Source of the DNA: Micavibrio sp.
Lineage (GTDB): Bacteria > Pseudomonadota > Alphaproteobacteria > Micavibrionales > UBA2020
Length of the DNA: 64,000 bases
Direction of reading: 5' to 3'
Assembly (NCBI GenBank): GCA_028283745.1
Contig: JAPWJZ010000006.1
Location: 124,001-188,000, forward strand
The notes below the pieces were generated by a model. That model worked only from the letters and a program-made list of their open reading frames with translations, was not told the origin of the DNA and ran no database searches. Position 1 is the stretch's first letter; every line of letters begins with the position of its first letter. Shown here piece by piece: positions 17,737 to 27,404 of this stretch. The translations under genes were made by a program, and so were the position numbers.

Positions 17737-19962
17737 ATGGGGATCGGCCAGTCTATTCGCAAGCTTGCCAACAAAGTTTTTGGCAAAGCACCGCCCGCCA
17801 ACGACAACGCCGCCGAAAGCCGCCTGAAGTTTGAGGTCACGCACAAGCAGCAGCACCGCGCGCTTGATGCGCCGCTGGATAATGCTGTTGTCGATATACT
17901 GCACGGCGTGCCCGTGTCCGACCCGTTCCGCCCGCTTGAAAATCTGGATGCGCCGGAAACAGCGGCATGGGCCGAACGCCAGAATAAAAAATTCGCCGAA
18001 TTTATCCTGGGCAGCAGCGACAGCATTGCTGAAGCAAAAGCCTTCATGACCAAGGCGCTTGATTACGATAGCGCCAGCCTGCCCGGCCGCTACGGCAAGG
18101 TTTTCTTCCGCACCTTCCAGCCCGCGCTGGCGGCGCAGGGCGTGGTGCAAACGGCTACCAGCGCCGACGGCCCGTGGGAAACCATACTCGACCCCAATAC
18201 GCTGTCCAAGGACGGCACCGTTGCCCTTTCGGGCTGGAGCCCCAGCGGCGACGGCAAGCGCATTGTCTACTTTACCTCCGAAGCGGGCAGCGATGCGCAG
18301 ACGCTGCATATCCTCGACGTTGAAAAACGCGAAGTGATGGCCGATAAAATCGAGAATTGCCGCTTCACCAGCGTGCTGTGGGATAAAGGCAGCCACAACA
18401 GCTTCCAGTACACCTACCCCACGCATGACGGCACGCGCCGCAAAATGATCATGCATCACACCATCGGGCAGGATGCGGGCGCAGACAAGAAACTGTTTGA
18501 ATCCCCCATTCCGGATTCCTTCGTCTCGCCGTCCCGTCTTGCCTCCGGCAAGTACGAGTACATCTGGCACAGCATCGGCACGGATAAAAACTCCGGCCTC
18601 TTCTTCCGCCCCATGGGCAGCGCCGAGGAATATAAGGAACTGCTGCCGCCGAAAACCACGACGATCGTGCCGATAACCGAATTTGACGATGGCAGCATCC
18701 TTGCCCTCACCACCAAAGATTCCCCGCGCGGCCGCCTTGTGCGCTTTGACCCGCGCGACCCGGCGCCGGAAAAATGGCAGACAGTCATCCCCGAACACCC
18801 GACCGACATGATGGACAGCGCCATGCTGCATAAAGGCAAGCTGTTCGCCTTTTACAGCCACGACACCGCCGACGCCGTTCGCGTGTTTACGCCGAAGGGC
18901 GAGCATTTGCACGACATGCCGCTGCCCGTGCAAAGCACGGCAGGCTACGCGCGCATCAATGCGGATGATGAAAAATTCGTCATGAAAATTTCCGGCTTCA
19001 AGTCGCCGGGCGATACCTATACCTACGACATCAACACCAACAAGCTCGATTTCGTCGCCAAAAGCGCCGCGCCTTTCGACATGAATGACTGCATCGTGGA
19101 GCGCATTTACGCGACCTCCAAAGACGGCACCAAGGTGCCCATGACAGTCATCCGCCACCCGGATACGGCGCTGGACGGCACGGCGGCGACCAAGCTGTAC
19201 GGTTACGGCGGTTTCAACATTCCGCTGGGCCCCGGCTTTTCATCGGCCATCATGCATTACGTGAAGTCGGGCGGCATTTACGTGCAGGCCAACCTGCGCG
19301 GCGGCGGGGAGTTTGGCGAGGACTGGTACAACCAGGGCCGCGGCGACACCAAGCAAAACGTCTTCGATGATTTCGCGGCCTGCGCGGAGCTTTTAATCCG
19401 CGAGAAATACACCTCCGAAAAACGCCTTGTCATCAACGGCGGCAGCAACGGCGGTTTGCTAACCTCCGCCACCATGCTGCAGCGGCCGGAACTGTTTGGC
19501 GCGGTCATTACCGAAGTTGCGGTGACGGATATGTTCCGCTTCCACCTTGCAACCTACGGGTCATCGTGGAAGTCTGATTACGGTGACCCTGACATTAAAA
19601 AAGACTTCAACGTGGCGGCGAAATATTCCCCCCTCCATAACGTGAAGCCCAATGCCAAATACCCCCCGCACCTGATTAAAACGGCCGACCATGACGACCG
19701 CGTGGTGCCGTGGCATTCCTTCAAGCTGGCAGCAACCCTGCAGGCGCGGTCCAACCCCGATAACCTGACCCTGATGCGCATTGAAGAACGCGCGGGCCAC
19801 GGCGCCGGCAAGCCGACCGCCAAATATATCGAGGATTATGCCGAAACCTTCGCCTTTATCGAAAAAGCGATTGGACCTGTGAACCAGAAGGCGTATAAAG
19901 CGACCTTGGCCGCGGAAAAGAAAAAGCCCTGCAAGTTCCTTTGTCACCGGAAACCGAAGTAA
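17737..19962 (+). CDS. Prolyl oligopeptidase family serine peptidase (S9A)
   Basis: About 741 residues, standard for S9A. The N-terminal part forms a seven-bladed propeller, and the C-terminal alpha/beta-hydrolase domain has NGGSNGGLLTSAT (nucleophile Ser), DHDDRVVPWHSFK (Asp) and ERAGHGAGKP (His). The NLRGGGEFGEDWYNQG oxyanion region is intact. No signal peptide, so cytosolic: it cleaves short proline-containing peptides. AGGAGG lies seven bases before the ATG at 17737, which decides the start. The closest neighbour, an exonuclease gene, begins three bases after the stop. Confidence 0.93.
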   Translation: MGIGQSIRKLANKVFGKAPPANDNAAESRLKFEVTHKQQHRALDAPLDNAVVDILHGVPVSDPFRPLENLDAPETAAWAERQNKKFAEFILGSSDSIAEAKAFMTKALDYDSASLPGRYGKVFFRTFQPALAAQGVVQTATSADGPWETILDPNTLSKDGTVALSGWSPSGDGKRIVYFTSEAGSDAQTLHILDVEKREVMADKIENCRFTSVLWDKGSHNSFQYTYPTHDGTRRKMIMHHTIGQDAGADKKLFESPIPDSFVSPSRLASGKYEYIWHSIGTDKNSGLFFRPMGSAEEYKELLPPKTTTIVPITEFDDGSILALTTKDSPRGRLVRFDPRDPAPEKWQTVIPEHPTDMMDSAMLHKGKLFAFYSHDTADAVRVFTPKGEHLHDMPLPVQSTAGYARINADDEKFVMKISGFKSPGDTYTYDINTNKLDFVAKSAAPFDMNDCIVERIYATSKDGTKVPMTVIRHPDTALDGTAATKLYGYGGFNIPLGPGFSSAIMHYVKSGGIYVQANLRGGGEFGEDWYNQGRGDTKQNVFDDFAACAELLIREKYTSEKRLVINGGSNGGLLTSATMLQRPELFGAVITEVAVTDMFRFHLATYGSSWKSDYGDPDIKKDFNVAAKYSPLHNVKPNAKYPPHLIKTADHDDRVVPWHSFKLAATLQARSNPDNLTLMRIEERAGHGAGKPTAKYIEDYAETFAFIEKAIGPVNQKAYKATLAAEKKKPCKFLCHRKPK

Positions 19963-19965
19963 AAA

Positions 19966-20559
19966 ATGAGCAACATTGTCGTCTTCTACGATACCGAATA
20001 CACCAGCTGGGAAGGCGCAATGGACAATGACTGGAAAGGCCCCGGACAATACAGGGAGCTTGTGCAGATCGGCGCGCTGCGGTTTGACCTTGATACGCTG
20101 GAGGCGAAGGAAGAATTCCTTATCCTCATCAAGCCTGTCAGAAACCCGCAGCTTTCCGCCTTCTTCACGCAGCTGACCGGCATTACGCAGGCGGATATTG
20201 AACGCGACGCGCTCGACTTCCCGGATGCGTACCGCGCCTTTCGCGCCTTTGCCGGCGCCTGCCCCACCGCCGCCTACGGTCTTGATGCCCGCGTGGTGCG
20301 TGAAAACCTTGGCTTCAACGCCATGCCGGATACAGAGGCGGAATTCGACAGCCATAACATTGGCCCGTGGTTCCATGAGCAGGGCGCGGCGCACGGCATT
20401 ACCAAGGGCATCAATTCCGGCAGGCTGGCAGCGGCTGTTGGTGCTGAAATGTCATCCATTCAGGAACATAACGCCCTGCACGATGCGCGCAGCATTGCCG
20501 CCGCCTACCGTTTTTTGATCGGCAAAAACGCGCGCCCCTTTTTCGCCGGGAAACTTTAA
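19966..20559 (+). CDS. DEDDh 3'-5' exonuclease (DnaQ-like)
   Basis: 197 residues. Exo I motif YDTEYTSW gives the DxE pair, a TGITQADIE segment is typical of DnaQ-type nucleases, and Exo III appears as HNALHDARSIAAAYRFL, with the catalytic His and last Asp. Such stand-alone exonucleases trim DNA or RNA 3' ends with two metal ions. The insert EGAMDNDWKGPGQYRE before the QIGAL strand is longer than in the epsilon subunit. Translation probably couples with the preceding peptidase (3-base gap). The precise substrate is not deducible. Confidence 0.82.
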   Translation: MSNIVVFYDTEYTSWEGAMDNDWKGPGQYRELVQIGALRFDLDTLEAKEEFLILIKPVRNPQLSAFFTQLTGITQADIERDALDFPDAYRAFRAFAGACPTAAYGLDARVVRENLGFNAMPDTEAEFDSHNIGPWFHEQGAAHGITKGINSGRLAAAVGAEMSSIQEHNALHDARSIAAAYRFLIGKNARPFFAGKL

Positions 20560-20569
20560 AGCAGCCCCC

Positions 20570-21487
20570 ATGTCCTCCCGCACCCTTACGCTTGGCATTC
20601 TGGCCGGTCTTGTGACAGGCATGTTGTGGGGCATTGTGTTTGTGGTGCCGCAATTGCTGCCGCAATTTTCGGCGCTTGAACTGTCGCTCGGCCGTTACTT
20701 CTTCTTCGCCATTGCCAGCTGTACCACCTTGCGTGAAACCCTGCGCCACTGGCGCGGGTTTGACCGCGGCGATAAATGGCAGGTCTTCTGGCTGTCGGCC
20801 AGCGGTTTCTGGCTTTATACGCTGCTGCTGTTCTGGGCGGTGGCGCTGGCCGGCGGGGTTTTGACAACGCTTGTCATCGGCCTTCTGCCCGTCACCATTC
20901 CGCTGTTTGCCAAGAAGACACTGAAGCTGGATGCGGGCTTCGCCCTTGGCCTTGCGCTTATCGTCATCGGCCTTGGCGTGCTGGAGGCAAAACCGCTGCT
21001 GGCCGGCAGCGCGGGCGTGCCCCTGCTGGGCTGGCTGCCCCTTTTGTCGTGCCTTGTGCTGTGGACATGGTTTGGCATTGCCAATACGCGCTTCGTGCAA
21101 AAGCACCCGGCTGCAAAAGTAAGCCTGACGAATTTGATGGGGTTATCCTCCTTCATCATCCTTGCCGTCATTTGCCTGTTCGCGGTGGATTTAAAGGCGC
21201 TGGTGGCGCAGCCGCATTTTGGCGCTTTCGTTTTCTGGTCGGCGGTGGTGGGTTTTGGCTCCAGCTGGCTGGCCAACTGGTTCTGGAACATTTGCAGCAG
21301 CCTTGTGCCCGCCACTATTTCCGGCCCGCTGGTGGTCGCGGAAACCAGCTTTGGCCTGCTCTATACCTTTATTTTCCAGCACCGCCTGCCGGATGGGGCG
21401 GAGCTTGCGGCGATGCTGCTGTTTGCCTTCGGGGTTTTTCTGGCCCTGCATGCCGAAATTGGCCGCCGCAAAGCGGTATTGACATAA
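20570..21487 (+). CDS. DMT-superfamily (EamA) transporter
   Basis: 305 residues and about ten hydrophobic segments in two EamA repeats. The first begins ILAGLVTGMLWGIVFVVPQLL, the second LLGWLPLLSCLVLWTWFGIAN, with the typical glycine-rich end helix FGLLYTFIF in the last repeat. Members export amino acids, nucleosides or other metabolites across the inner membrane; substrate unknown. It starts 10 bases after the exonuclease and is probably in the same transcript. Confidence 0.82.
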   Translation: MSSRTLTLGILAGLVTGMLWGIVFVVPQLLPQFSALELSLGRYFFFAIASCTTLRETLRHWRGFDRGDKWQVFWLSASGFWLYTLLLFWAVALAGGVLTTLVIGLLPVTIPLFAKKTLKLDAGFALGLALIVIGLGVLEAKPLLAGSAGVPLLGWLPLLSCLVLWTWFGIANTRFVQKHPAAKVSLTNLMGLSSFIILAVICLFAVDLKALVAQPHFGAFVFWSAVVGFGSSWLANWFWNICSSLVPATISGPLVVAETSFGLLYTFIFQHRLPDGAELAAMLLFAFGVFLALHAEIGRRKAVLT

Positions 21488-21556
21488 CCATTATCGGCCG
21501 ATATTCTGTCCCCTTCAAATTCAATCCGGGCCTTACCCCCCAAAATGGAGCAGCCC

Positions 21557-22270
21557 ATGTGGCCCTTCAATAACAAAGCCAAAGAGGACTTCGCCAAGGC
21601 GCAGCACCGCGAACAAATGCTAAAGACGGCGCAGCTGTCAGCCTCCGTCGGTAACATGCGCAATGTCTATGCCACCATCACTGCACTGCAAATGGACGGC
21701 CCCATTAATGACATCGTCGCCGAAGACGTGATTTGCGGCATGGTGAATACCGCCGCGCACAACAATTTGAAGGAAGGCCTTGGCCTTGCCATCTGGCTTG
21801 TCAACCAGCACCGCCCCGGCGAGGAAGCCTTGCGCGAACGCGTGACGGAACGCGCCTTCGCCCTGCTTGACCGCCTGAAGGGCGATGACGAAAAGCTGAC
21901 CGCCACCGGCGCCATGATGTGCCTTGTGATTGCCGCCCGCGCCCCCGCCGGCAGCGCACACGAAACAAAGGCCCTGCGCCTGTGGGACGAAACGGTGGAT
22001 GCGCTGGCGAAAACCCAGAGCGGCATCCAGTTCGCCTTCGCCGCCGCCTGCAATGCGGCGCTCGGCTTCAACGACATGAAAACGCTGCTGCGCGGGCAGG
22101 CGATTGATAAATGGGAAAAGCTGGTCCTGCAACTGGCCCAGCGCGACAAGTTTGCGGCCTTGAAGGAAACGCAACGCGTCGTCGTCAATTACAGCGATTT
22201 CGGCAAGGATGGCCGCGTCTTCCGCAACCGCGCCTTTGAACTGATGGTCAAGGTCGCGCGATCGCCGTAA
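21557..22270 (+). CDS. Hypothetical helical protein
   Basis: About 237 residues, cytosolic and almost entirely predicted helix (MWPFNNKAKEDFAKAQ start, repeated Ala/Leu-rich helices such as LGLAIWLVNQHRPGEEALRE). No motif recognised. A GGAG six bases before the ATG at 21557 supports that start over the ATG four codons upstream. The spacing of helices looks like an alpha-solenoid, which is an impression only. It lies convergent to the chloride channel gene, 16 bases from its stop. Confidence 0.6.
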   Translation: MWPFNNKAKEDFAKAQHREQMLKTAQLSASVGNMRNVYATITALQMDGPINDIVAEDVICGMVNTAAHNNLKEGLGLAIWLVNQHRPGEEALRERVTERAFALLDRLKGDDEKLTATGAMMCLVIAARAPAGSAHETKALRLWDETVDALAKTQSGIQFAFAAACNAALGFNDMKTLLRGQAIDKWEKLVLQLAQRDKFAALKETQRVVVNYSDFGKDGRVFRNRAFELMVKVARSP

Positions 22271-22286
22271 AAAACTCAAGGCTGGC

Positions 22287-23651
22287 TCAGGAATTTACCG
22301 GGCTTTTCGCAAGGTTCGCTTCCGCCGCCGCGCGGCTGGCGTAATCCCGCGCCAATGCATGGTAGAGCGATACCGGGCAAAACACCCGCGCCACGCCCGC
22401 CGCCAGCACGGCCACTGCAATCAACGGCGCGGGCATAACGGTTTTGCCGGTAATTTCCAGCACGATGATTGCCGCCGTAATGGGCGCCTGCGTTACGCCC
22501 GCAAAATACGCCACCATGCCCATAAGGATGATGATTTGCGGCGCGCTGCCTGAAAACCACGGCGTGATGGATGCGCCCATGGCCGCGCCCACCGCAAGAC
22601 TGGGGGAGAAAATGCCGCCCGGAATACCGCTGATGCCTGAAATTGCCGTCGCCGCCAGCTTCGAGAACGCCGACCACCACGACGCCGGATGTTCCCCGCG
22701 CAATAACCCTTCCGCCAGCTGGTAGCCCGTGCCGTAACTGTCGCCATGCGTCATGAAGCCGATGAGCGCGATGGCAAAACCGCAGGCCGCGGCAAAGCGC
22801 ACGGGGTGCAGCGCAATATAGCCGCCGCGCCATTTGCGCAGCCGCGCCATGCCGTGGGTCAGTATCCATGAAAACAGCGCGCCAAAGCACCCGCCCAGAA
22901 TGCCGATGACCAGCAGCGCAATACCATCCCCCTGCAGGGAAAACGGCGCCGCCGCCTTGCCGAAATAGTCGTAGTTGCCAAGGATGGACATGGAAGATGC
23001 GCCGGACAAGACAATCGCGACCAGAATAACCGTGCTGCTGCGGCGGTGAAAGCCGCGTGCCATTTCCTCGATCGCGAAGACAATGCCGGCAATGGGTGTA
23101 TTGAACGCCGCGGCAACCCCGGCGGCTGCGCCCGCCAGTATCAGCGCGCGTTCTGCATTCAAAACCTTCAGGCCCGCGCACATGCGCAGCAAGGCCGCAC
23201 CGACCTGCACTGTCGGCCCTTCGCGGCCGATGGAAGCGCCGCCCATAAGCCCCAGTGCCGTAAGGCCGATCTTGCCGGCAATCACGCGCCAGCCGAGCAA
23301 CCATTGCCGCGCGCCCGCGTTGTGCGTTTGCTGCGCGGCGATGGCTTGTGGAATGCCGCTGCCGCCAATGCTGGGAAACCAGCGCTGCGTTGCGCCCGCG
23401 CAAATAACGAAAACCAATGGCGTGAGCAGAAACGGCCAGAAGCGGCCATGCGCGGTGATGGCGCTAAAAACCCCCTGAGCGGCATCCGCTATTTTTGAAA
23501 AGACGGCGGCAATAAGACCGATGAGGATAGCCCCGCCCCAGACCACAATGCGCTGCCGCCAAAGCTGCGGCGACAAAACGGTGGCAAATACCCGCCGGGC
23601 GCGCCACACAAACGGCGATGCCTTGCGGAAATCCTGTGGCAGATGACCCAT
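22287..23651 (-). CDS. ClC-family chloride channel/antiporter
   Basis: 454 residues and multiple membrane helices. All three ion-path motifs are present: GGSGIPQAI (GSGIP), GREGPTVQVG (GREGP, with the gating Glu) and GGIFSPSLAVGA (GxFxP). No CBS domains follow, as in E. coli ClcA. The gating Glu suggests a chloride/proton antiporter or acid-responsive channel in the inner membrane. Start ATG 23651 has AAGGAG upstream. The lepA stop lies 72 bases upstream in the same direction, so the two may share a transcript. Confidence 0.92.
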   Translation of the reverse strand: MGHLPQDFRKASPFVWRARRVFATVLSPQLWRQRIVVWGGAILIGLIAAVFSKIADAAQGVFSAITAHGRFWPFLLTPLVFVICAGATQRWFPSIGGSGIPQAIAAQQTHNAGARQWLLGWRVIAGKIGLTALGLMGGASIGREGPTVQVGAALLRMCAGLKVLNAERALILAGAAAGVAAAFNTPIAGIVFAIEEMARGFHRRSSTVILVAIVLSGASSMSILGNYDYFGKAAAPFSLQGDGIALLVIGILGGCFGALFSWILTHGMARLRKWRGGYIALHPVRFAAACGFAIALIGFMTHGDSYGTGYQLAEGLLRGEHPASWWSAFSKLAATAISGISGIPGGIFSPSLAVGAAMGASITPWFSGSAPQIIILMGMVAYFAGVTQAPITAAIIVLEITGKTVMPAPLIAVAVLAAGVARVFCPVSLYHALARDYASRAAAEANLAKSPVNS

Positions 23652-23723
23652 GGGGCCTGGCTCCTTTTCATCATGCGCACCCCTGCCCGACCGCTAAAGG
23701 TTAATATAATCCCTCTGCGCGAA

Positions 23724-25529
23724 TTACTTATCGTCGCTCATGCGCAGGGCGGCGATGAAGGCAGACTGGGGAATGTCGATGTTGCCGTACTGGCGCATCT
23801 TCTTCTTGCCCTCTTTCTGCTTGTCGAGCAGCTTGCGCTTGCGGCTGATGTCGCCGCCGTAGCACTTGGCCGTCACATCTTTGCGCATGGCGGAAATATC
23901 TTCGCGCGCGACAATCTTGCCGCCGATGGAAGCCTGCACGGCAATTTTGAACAGCTGGCGGGGGATGAGGTCTTTCAGGCGCTCGCACAGCTGGCGGCCG
24001 CGGCGTTCGGCCTGGCTGCGGTGGACGATCATGGACAGCGCATCCAGGCTTTCGCCGTTGACCAGAATGTTCATGCGCACAAGGTCGCCTTCCGTGAAGC
24101 CGTCCAGCACGTAATCCATGGAAGCGTAACCGCGGCTGATGGATTTAAGGCGGTCGTAGAAGTCAAACACCACTTCGTTGAGCGGCAGGCGGTACACCGC
24201 CATGGCGCGCGCGCCGACCCAGGTAAGCTCAACCTGCGAACCGCGGCGTTCCTGGCACAGCTGCAAAATTGAGCCGAGGTATTCATCCGGCACGAAAATC
24301 GTCGCCTTGATCCACGGTTCCTCGATGCGGGCGATGCGGGCAACATCCGGCAGGTCGGCGGGGTTATAAAGCTCCATCTCCTCCCGGTTGGTGAGGTAGA
24401 TTTTGTACACCACCGACGGCGCCGTCGGGATCAGCTCGAGGTTGAATTCGCGGTTGAGGCGTTCCTGAATAATTTCAAGGTGCAGCAAACCAAGGAAGCC
24501 GCAGCGGAAGCCCATGCCGAGTGCGTTGGAGCTTTCGGCTTCGTAGTGCAGGCTTGCATCGTTCAGGGCCAGCTTGCCAAGGCCGTCGCGCAGCTTTTCG
24601 AATTCCGATGAATCAACCGGGAAGAGCGAGCAGAAGACCATAGGCACGGAAGGCTTGAAACCCGGCAGGCGTTCTTCGCAGGGGTTGCGGTCCAGCGTAA
24701 TGGTATCGCCAATCTTGGTTTCGGTAATGGTCTTGATGCCGCAGGTGACAAAGCCCATTTCGCCGGGGCCAAGTTCACCCGTCAGCACGTGCTTCGGGGT
24801 GAACACGCCGACGCGGTCGGCTTCGTAGGCGGCGCCGGTGCTCATGAAGCGCAGCTTGTCTTTAATTTTCAGCACGCCGTCAACAACCCGAACGAGGACG
24901 ACGACGCCAAGGTATGCATCGTACCAGCTGTCCACCAGCAGCGCTTTCAGCTTGGCGTTGCGGTCGCCTTCCGGCGGCGGCAGGCGGGTTACGATATCTT
25001 CCATCAGCTCGTCGATGCCGATGCCGCTTTTGGCGGAAACCAGCGCGGCGTTCGACGCATCGATGCCGATGACGTCCTGAATTTGCAGCTTCACGCGCTC
25101 GGGTTCTGCCGCCGGCAGGTCGATCTTGTTGATGACGGGGACGATTTCAAGGTTGTTGTCGATGGCCTGGTAGACGTTCGCCAGCGTTTGCGCTTCCACG
25201 CCCTGGCTTGCATCCACCACCAGCAGCGCGCCTTCGCAGGCGGCGAGGGAGCGGGAGACTTCATACGCAAAGTCGACGTGGCCCGGCGTATCCATGAGGT
25301 TGAGCAGGTACGTCACGCCGTCTTTGGCCTTGTACATCAGGCGCACGGTTTGCGCCTTGATGGTGATGCCGCGCTCGCGCTCGATCTCCATGTTGTCGAG
25401 AATCTGCTCCTTCATCTCGCGGGCTTCAAGGCCCCCGCAGCGCTGAATAATGCGGTCGGCGAGTGTTGACTTACCGTGGTCGATGTGGGCAATAATCGAG
25501 AAATTACGGATGTGCTTTTGTTCTGTCAT
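23724..25529 (-). CDS. lepA: Elongation factor 4 (LepA)
   Basis: 601 residues, full length. GTPase motifs: G1 [10 protein letters not shown]2 [10 protein letters not shown]3 DTPGHVDF, G4 NKIDLP. The C-terminal LepA-specific domain ([19 protein letters not shown], then the CTD ending in Lys-rich [15 protein letters not shown]) is intact. EF4 back-translocates stalled ribosomes and affects initiation and membrane-associated translation. Divergent from the EF-hand gene at 25592. Confidence 0.97.
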   Translation of the reverse strand: MTEQKHIRNFSIIAHIDHGKSTLADRIIQRCGGLEAREMKEQILDNMEIERERGITIKAQTVRLMYKAKDGVTYLLNLMDTPGHVDFAYEVSRSLAACEGALLVVDASQGVEAQTLANVYQAIDNNLEIVPVINKIDLPAAEPERVKLQIQDVIGIDASNAALVSAKSGIGIDELMEDIVTRLPPPEGDRNAKLKALLVDSWYDAYLGVVVLVRVVDGVLKIKDKLRFMSTGAAYEADRVGVFTPKHVLTGELGPGEMGFVTCGIKTITETKIGDTITLDRNPCEERLPGFKPSVPMVFCSLFPVDSSEFEKLRDGLGKLALNDASLHYEAESSNALGMGFRCGFLGLLHLEIIQERLNREFNLELIPTAPSVVYKIYLTNREEMELYNPADLPDVARIARIEEPWIKATIFVPDEYLGSILQLCQERRGSQVELTWVGARAMAVYRLPLNEVVFDFYDRLKSISRGYASMDYVLDGFTEGDLVRMNILVNGESLDALSMIVHRSQAERRGRQLCERLKDLIPRQLFKIAVQASIGGKIVAREDISAMRKDVTAKCYGGDISRKRKLLDKQKEGKKKMRQYGNIDIPQSAFIAALRMSDDK

Positions 25530-25591
25530 AATCTTTACTGTTTTTTGAGGCTGTCGGCAGAATAAGGCCTTGTTTTCAAAGGTGCAATACG

Positions 25592-26431
25592 ATGTTTGGT
25601 TTTAAGCCGCTTCCCACCCTTTTCCTTATTGCAGCCCTTTGTAGCTGGAACGGCGCAAAAGCTCAAGCGTCAGATGAAATTCCCAAGAAGATTCAACGAA
25701 ATTGGGCCCTTCCCGACTGCAATAAGTACGAGGAGGCGGTCATTTTCAGCCGTTACTTCGTTTTGCGGTCGACCGAAAAAGATATGACCCTGCTGGAAAC
25801 TGACCTTGCCAGCACCCAGAAAGACTACTGGATTCTCGACATTGGCGCGGAAAAGCACCCCGCCCTGCTACAGGAAGACGGCGTTTTGAAGCTTGGCACC
25901 TATGCCGAGGGCGCGGGTAAAGCCAAGGACTGGGATTCGCTGAAGCTGGACCACCACGATGAATACACCGGCTGCGTCGATACGCCGAAGCTTATCCCCA
26001 ACCAGATCGCGCGGCTGATGCGCTACATCGACCGCATCAAGCAGCAATGCACCCTCTCCGTCACCAACGAATGCGCGGGCGTGCTGTTTAAACTGGCGGA
26101 CGAAGATTCAGACAAAAAACTCACCAAAACCGAAATCAAGCACGCCGTCGCCAGCGCGATTATTTTTGCCGAGCTTGCCGACAAGCAGACCGTGGATGAT
26201 AAAGACGCGCTCAAAATGATTGCCCGGTCAAAGGTAGATGGCGAGATGATTGCAACCGACCTGCTGAAGTCCTGCGACAAGGATAAAAACGGCGCGCTGA
26301 ATTACAACGAACTGGTCGAGAATTTCAAAGCCCCCGAATTCCCCGTCGTTCGCGACACGCTGTTGAAGGCAGGCAAGCTGCTGCCGTCCTTCAAGGTCAT
26401 CGGTTTGACGCTGCCGGAAATCGCCGAGTAA
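25592..26431 (+). CDS. Secreted EF-hand protein
   Basis: 279 residues. Signal peptide, residues 1-25, ends NGAKAQA. The middle part is unrecognised but Asp/Lys-rich. Two canonical EF-hand loops follow: [12 protein letters not shown] (about residue 170) and [12 protein letters not shown] (about residue 230), with acidic residues at positions 1, 3, 5 and 12. It therefore probably binds calcium in the periplasm or outside. Cys residues near CNKY and CVDT may form disulfides. No partner is apparent. It is convergent with the next gene, 4 bases apart. Confidence 0.75.
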   Translation: MFGFKPLPTLFLIAALCSWNGAKAQASDEIPKKIQRNWALPDCNKYEEAVIFSRYFVLRSTEKDMTLLETDLASTQKDYWILDIGAEKHPALLQEDGVLKLGTYAEGAGKAKDWDSLKLDHHDEYTGCVDTPKLIPNQIARLMRYIDRIKQQCTLSVTNECAGVLFKLADEDSDKKLTKTEIKHAVASAIIFAELADKQTVDDKDALKMIARSKVDGEMIATDLLKSCDKDKNGALNYNELVENFKAPEFPVVRDTLLKAGKLLPSFKVIGLTLPEIAE

Positions 26432-26435
26432 TTTT

Positions 26436-27302
26436 TTAAATCGGAAACGGCTTGCGGCGCAGGTTGCGGATTTCTTTCAGCTGGGCCACCAGTTCGCGCT
26501 TGCGGGTGTTCAGCGCAGCATCCATATGCGCGGTGGCGGCGGCTTTATCATTGAAAACAAGTTTGTGCTGGAAGCGGGCGACCGCGCCGGCGGGGGCTTT
26601 GTCTTCGGCCGTATCAACGCCGACGAACTTTGCATCCTCCGGTTTCACGGGCGTTAGCGATGCAGGCTGATCAATATCATACTGCACGCTAAAATCGGCC
26701 TTGGTCATGAAGAAGCTGGCATGGAAATCCGCCTTGGCAATGCGGCCTTCCACAATGCTCGGCAATGCCTTGCCGTCATCCGCCACGATATAAACGGCAT
26801 CACCCGCTTTCGCGATATTGTCGGGCAGTGTCACCGTGTCGTTCAGCGGTGTTATATCAAGCGTAAAGGGCTTGCCTGCATTCAGGAACTGGTCGATGAG
26901 GATTGTGTTCTGGTACGCGCCTTCAAACGCGGCACGCAGCTGCTTATGTTCCGGCTTGCCGGATTGCGCGGCCGCCAGCAGCTGGCTGTTTTCCGGCTGC
27001 ATGATGGCTTCATTAATCGCATCCAGCGTTTCCTGGTAGCGCTTTTTCTGTTCCGCCACATAACGCGCCTCTACATCGGCAAGGTCCTTGTAGTAAAAAT
27101 CCTGGCTTGGCGCGCCGATTTCTTCCTTCAGGCGCAAGGTGCCGCTGAAGTCGGCTTCCGCGAAACCTTCAAGCTTTTTGACGAGCGCTTCTTCCGGGCT
27201 CAGCTGGCGCCGCGCGTGCAGGTCAAGGCGCAGCGATTGCAGCACGGGCACATACTTCACGCCATACTCGCGAATGGCTTCTTCTTTTGGCATCTCGCGC
27301 AT
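26436..27302 (-). CDS. Hypothetical protein
   Basis: 288 residues, no signal peptide or membrane helix. The first half is strongly helical and charged (EEALVKKLEGFAEADF, DVEARYVAEQKKRYQETLD); the second half has beta-rich PLNDTVTLPDNIAKAG and ends in a basic stretch KREL-VAQLKEIRNLRRKP. No family recognised. The start Met at 27302 has AGGAGA upstream; the open frame continues 15 codons further with no support. A 16-bp palindrome lies 75 bases upstream and may be its regulatory site. Confidence 0.6.
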   Translation of the reverse strand: MREMPKEEAIREYGVKYVPVLQSLRLDLHARRQLSPEEALVKKLEGFAEADFSGTLRLKEEIGAPSQDFYYKDLADVEARYVAEQKKRYQETLDAINEAIMQPENSQLLAAAQSGKPEHKQLRAAFEGAYQNTILIDQFLNAGKPFTLDITPLNDTVTLPDNIAKAGDAVYIVADDGKALPSIVEGRIAKADFHASFFMTKADFSVQYDIDQPASLTPVKPEDAKFVGVDTAEDKAPAGAVARFQHKLVFNDKAAATAHMDAALNTRKRELVAQLKEIRNLRRKPFPI

Positions 27303-27376
27303 CAAATCATCTCCTGCAATTGAATAGCTGAGACTATAGGCACACAAAAGGTCTATGTAAAATTTATTTTTGGTGA

Positions 27377-27392
27377 AACTAATTAATTAGTT
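27377..27392. repeat. 16-bp perfect palindrome AACTAATTAATTAGTT
   Basis: Intergenic, in the 100 bases between the tsaC stop and the start of the minus-strand gene 26436-27302. Perfectly self-complementary, so it may be an operator for that gene. No repressor assigned. Confidence 0.45.
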
Positions 27393-27404
27393 GATAAACA
27401 AAGG

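Noticed and set aside
17722..19158. 478-codon antisense frame opposite the prolyl oligopeptidase gene
   Set aside because: Shadow frame; the plus strand has complete S9A motifs.
22276..23403. 375-codon minus-strand frame inside the chloride channel gene
   Set aside because: Another frame of the same strand; the ClC motifs GSGIP, GREGP and GxFxP are in the chosen frame.
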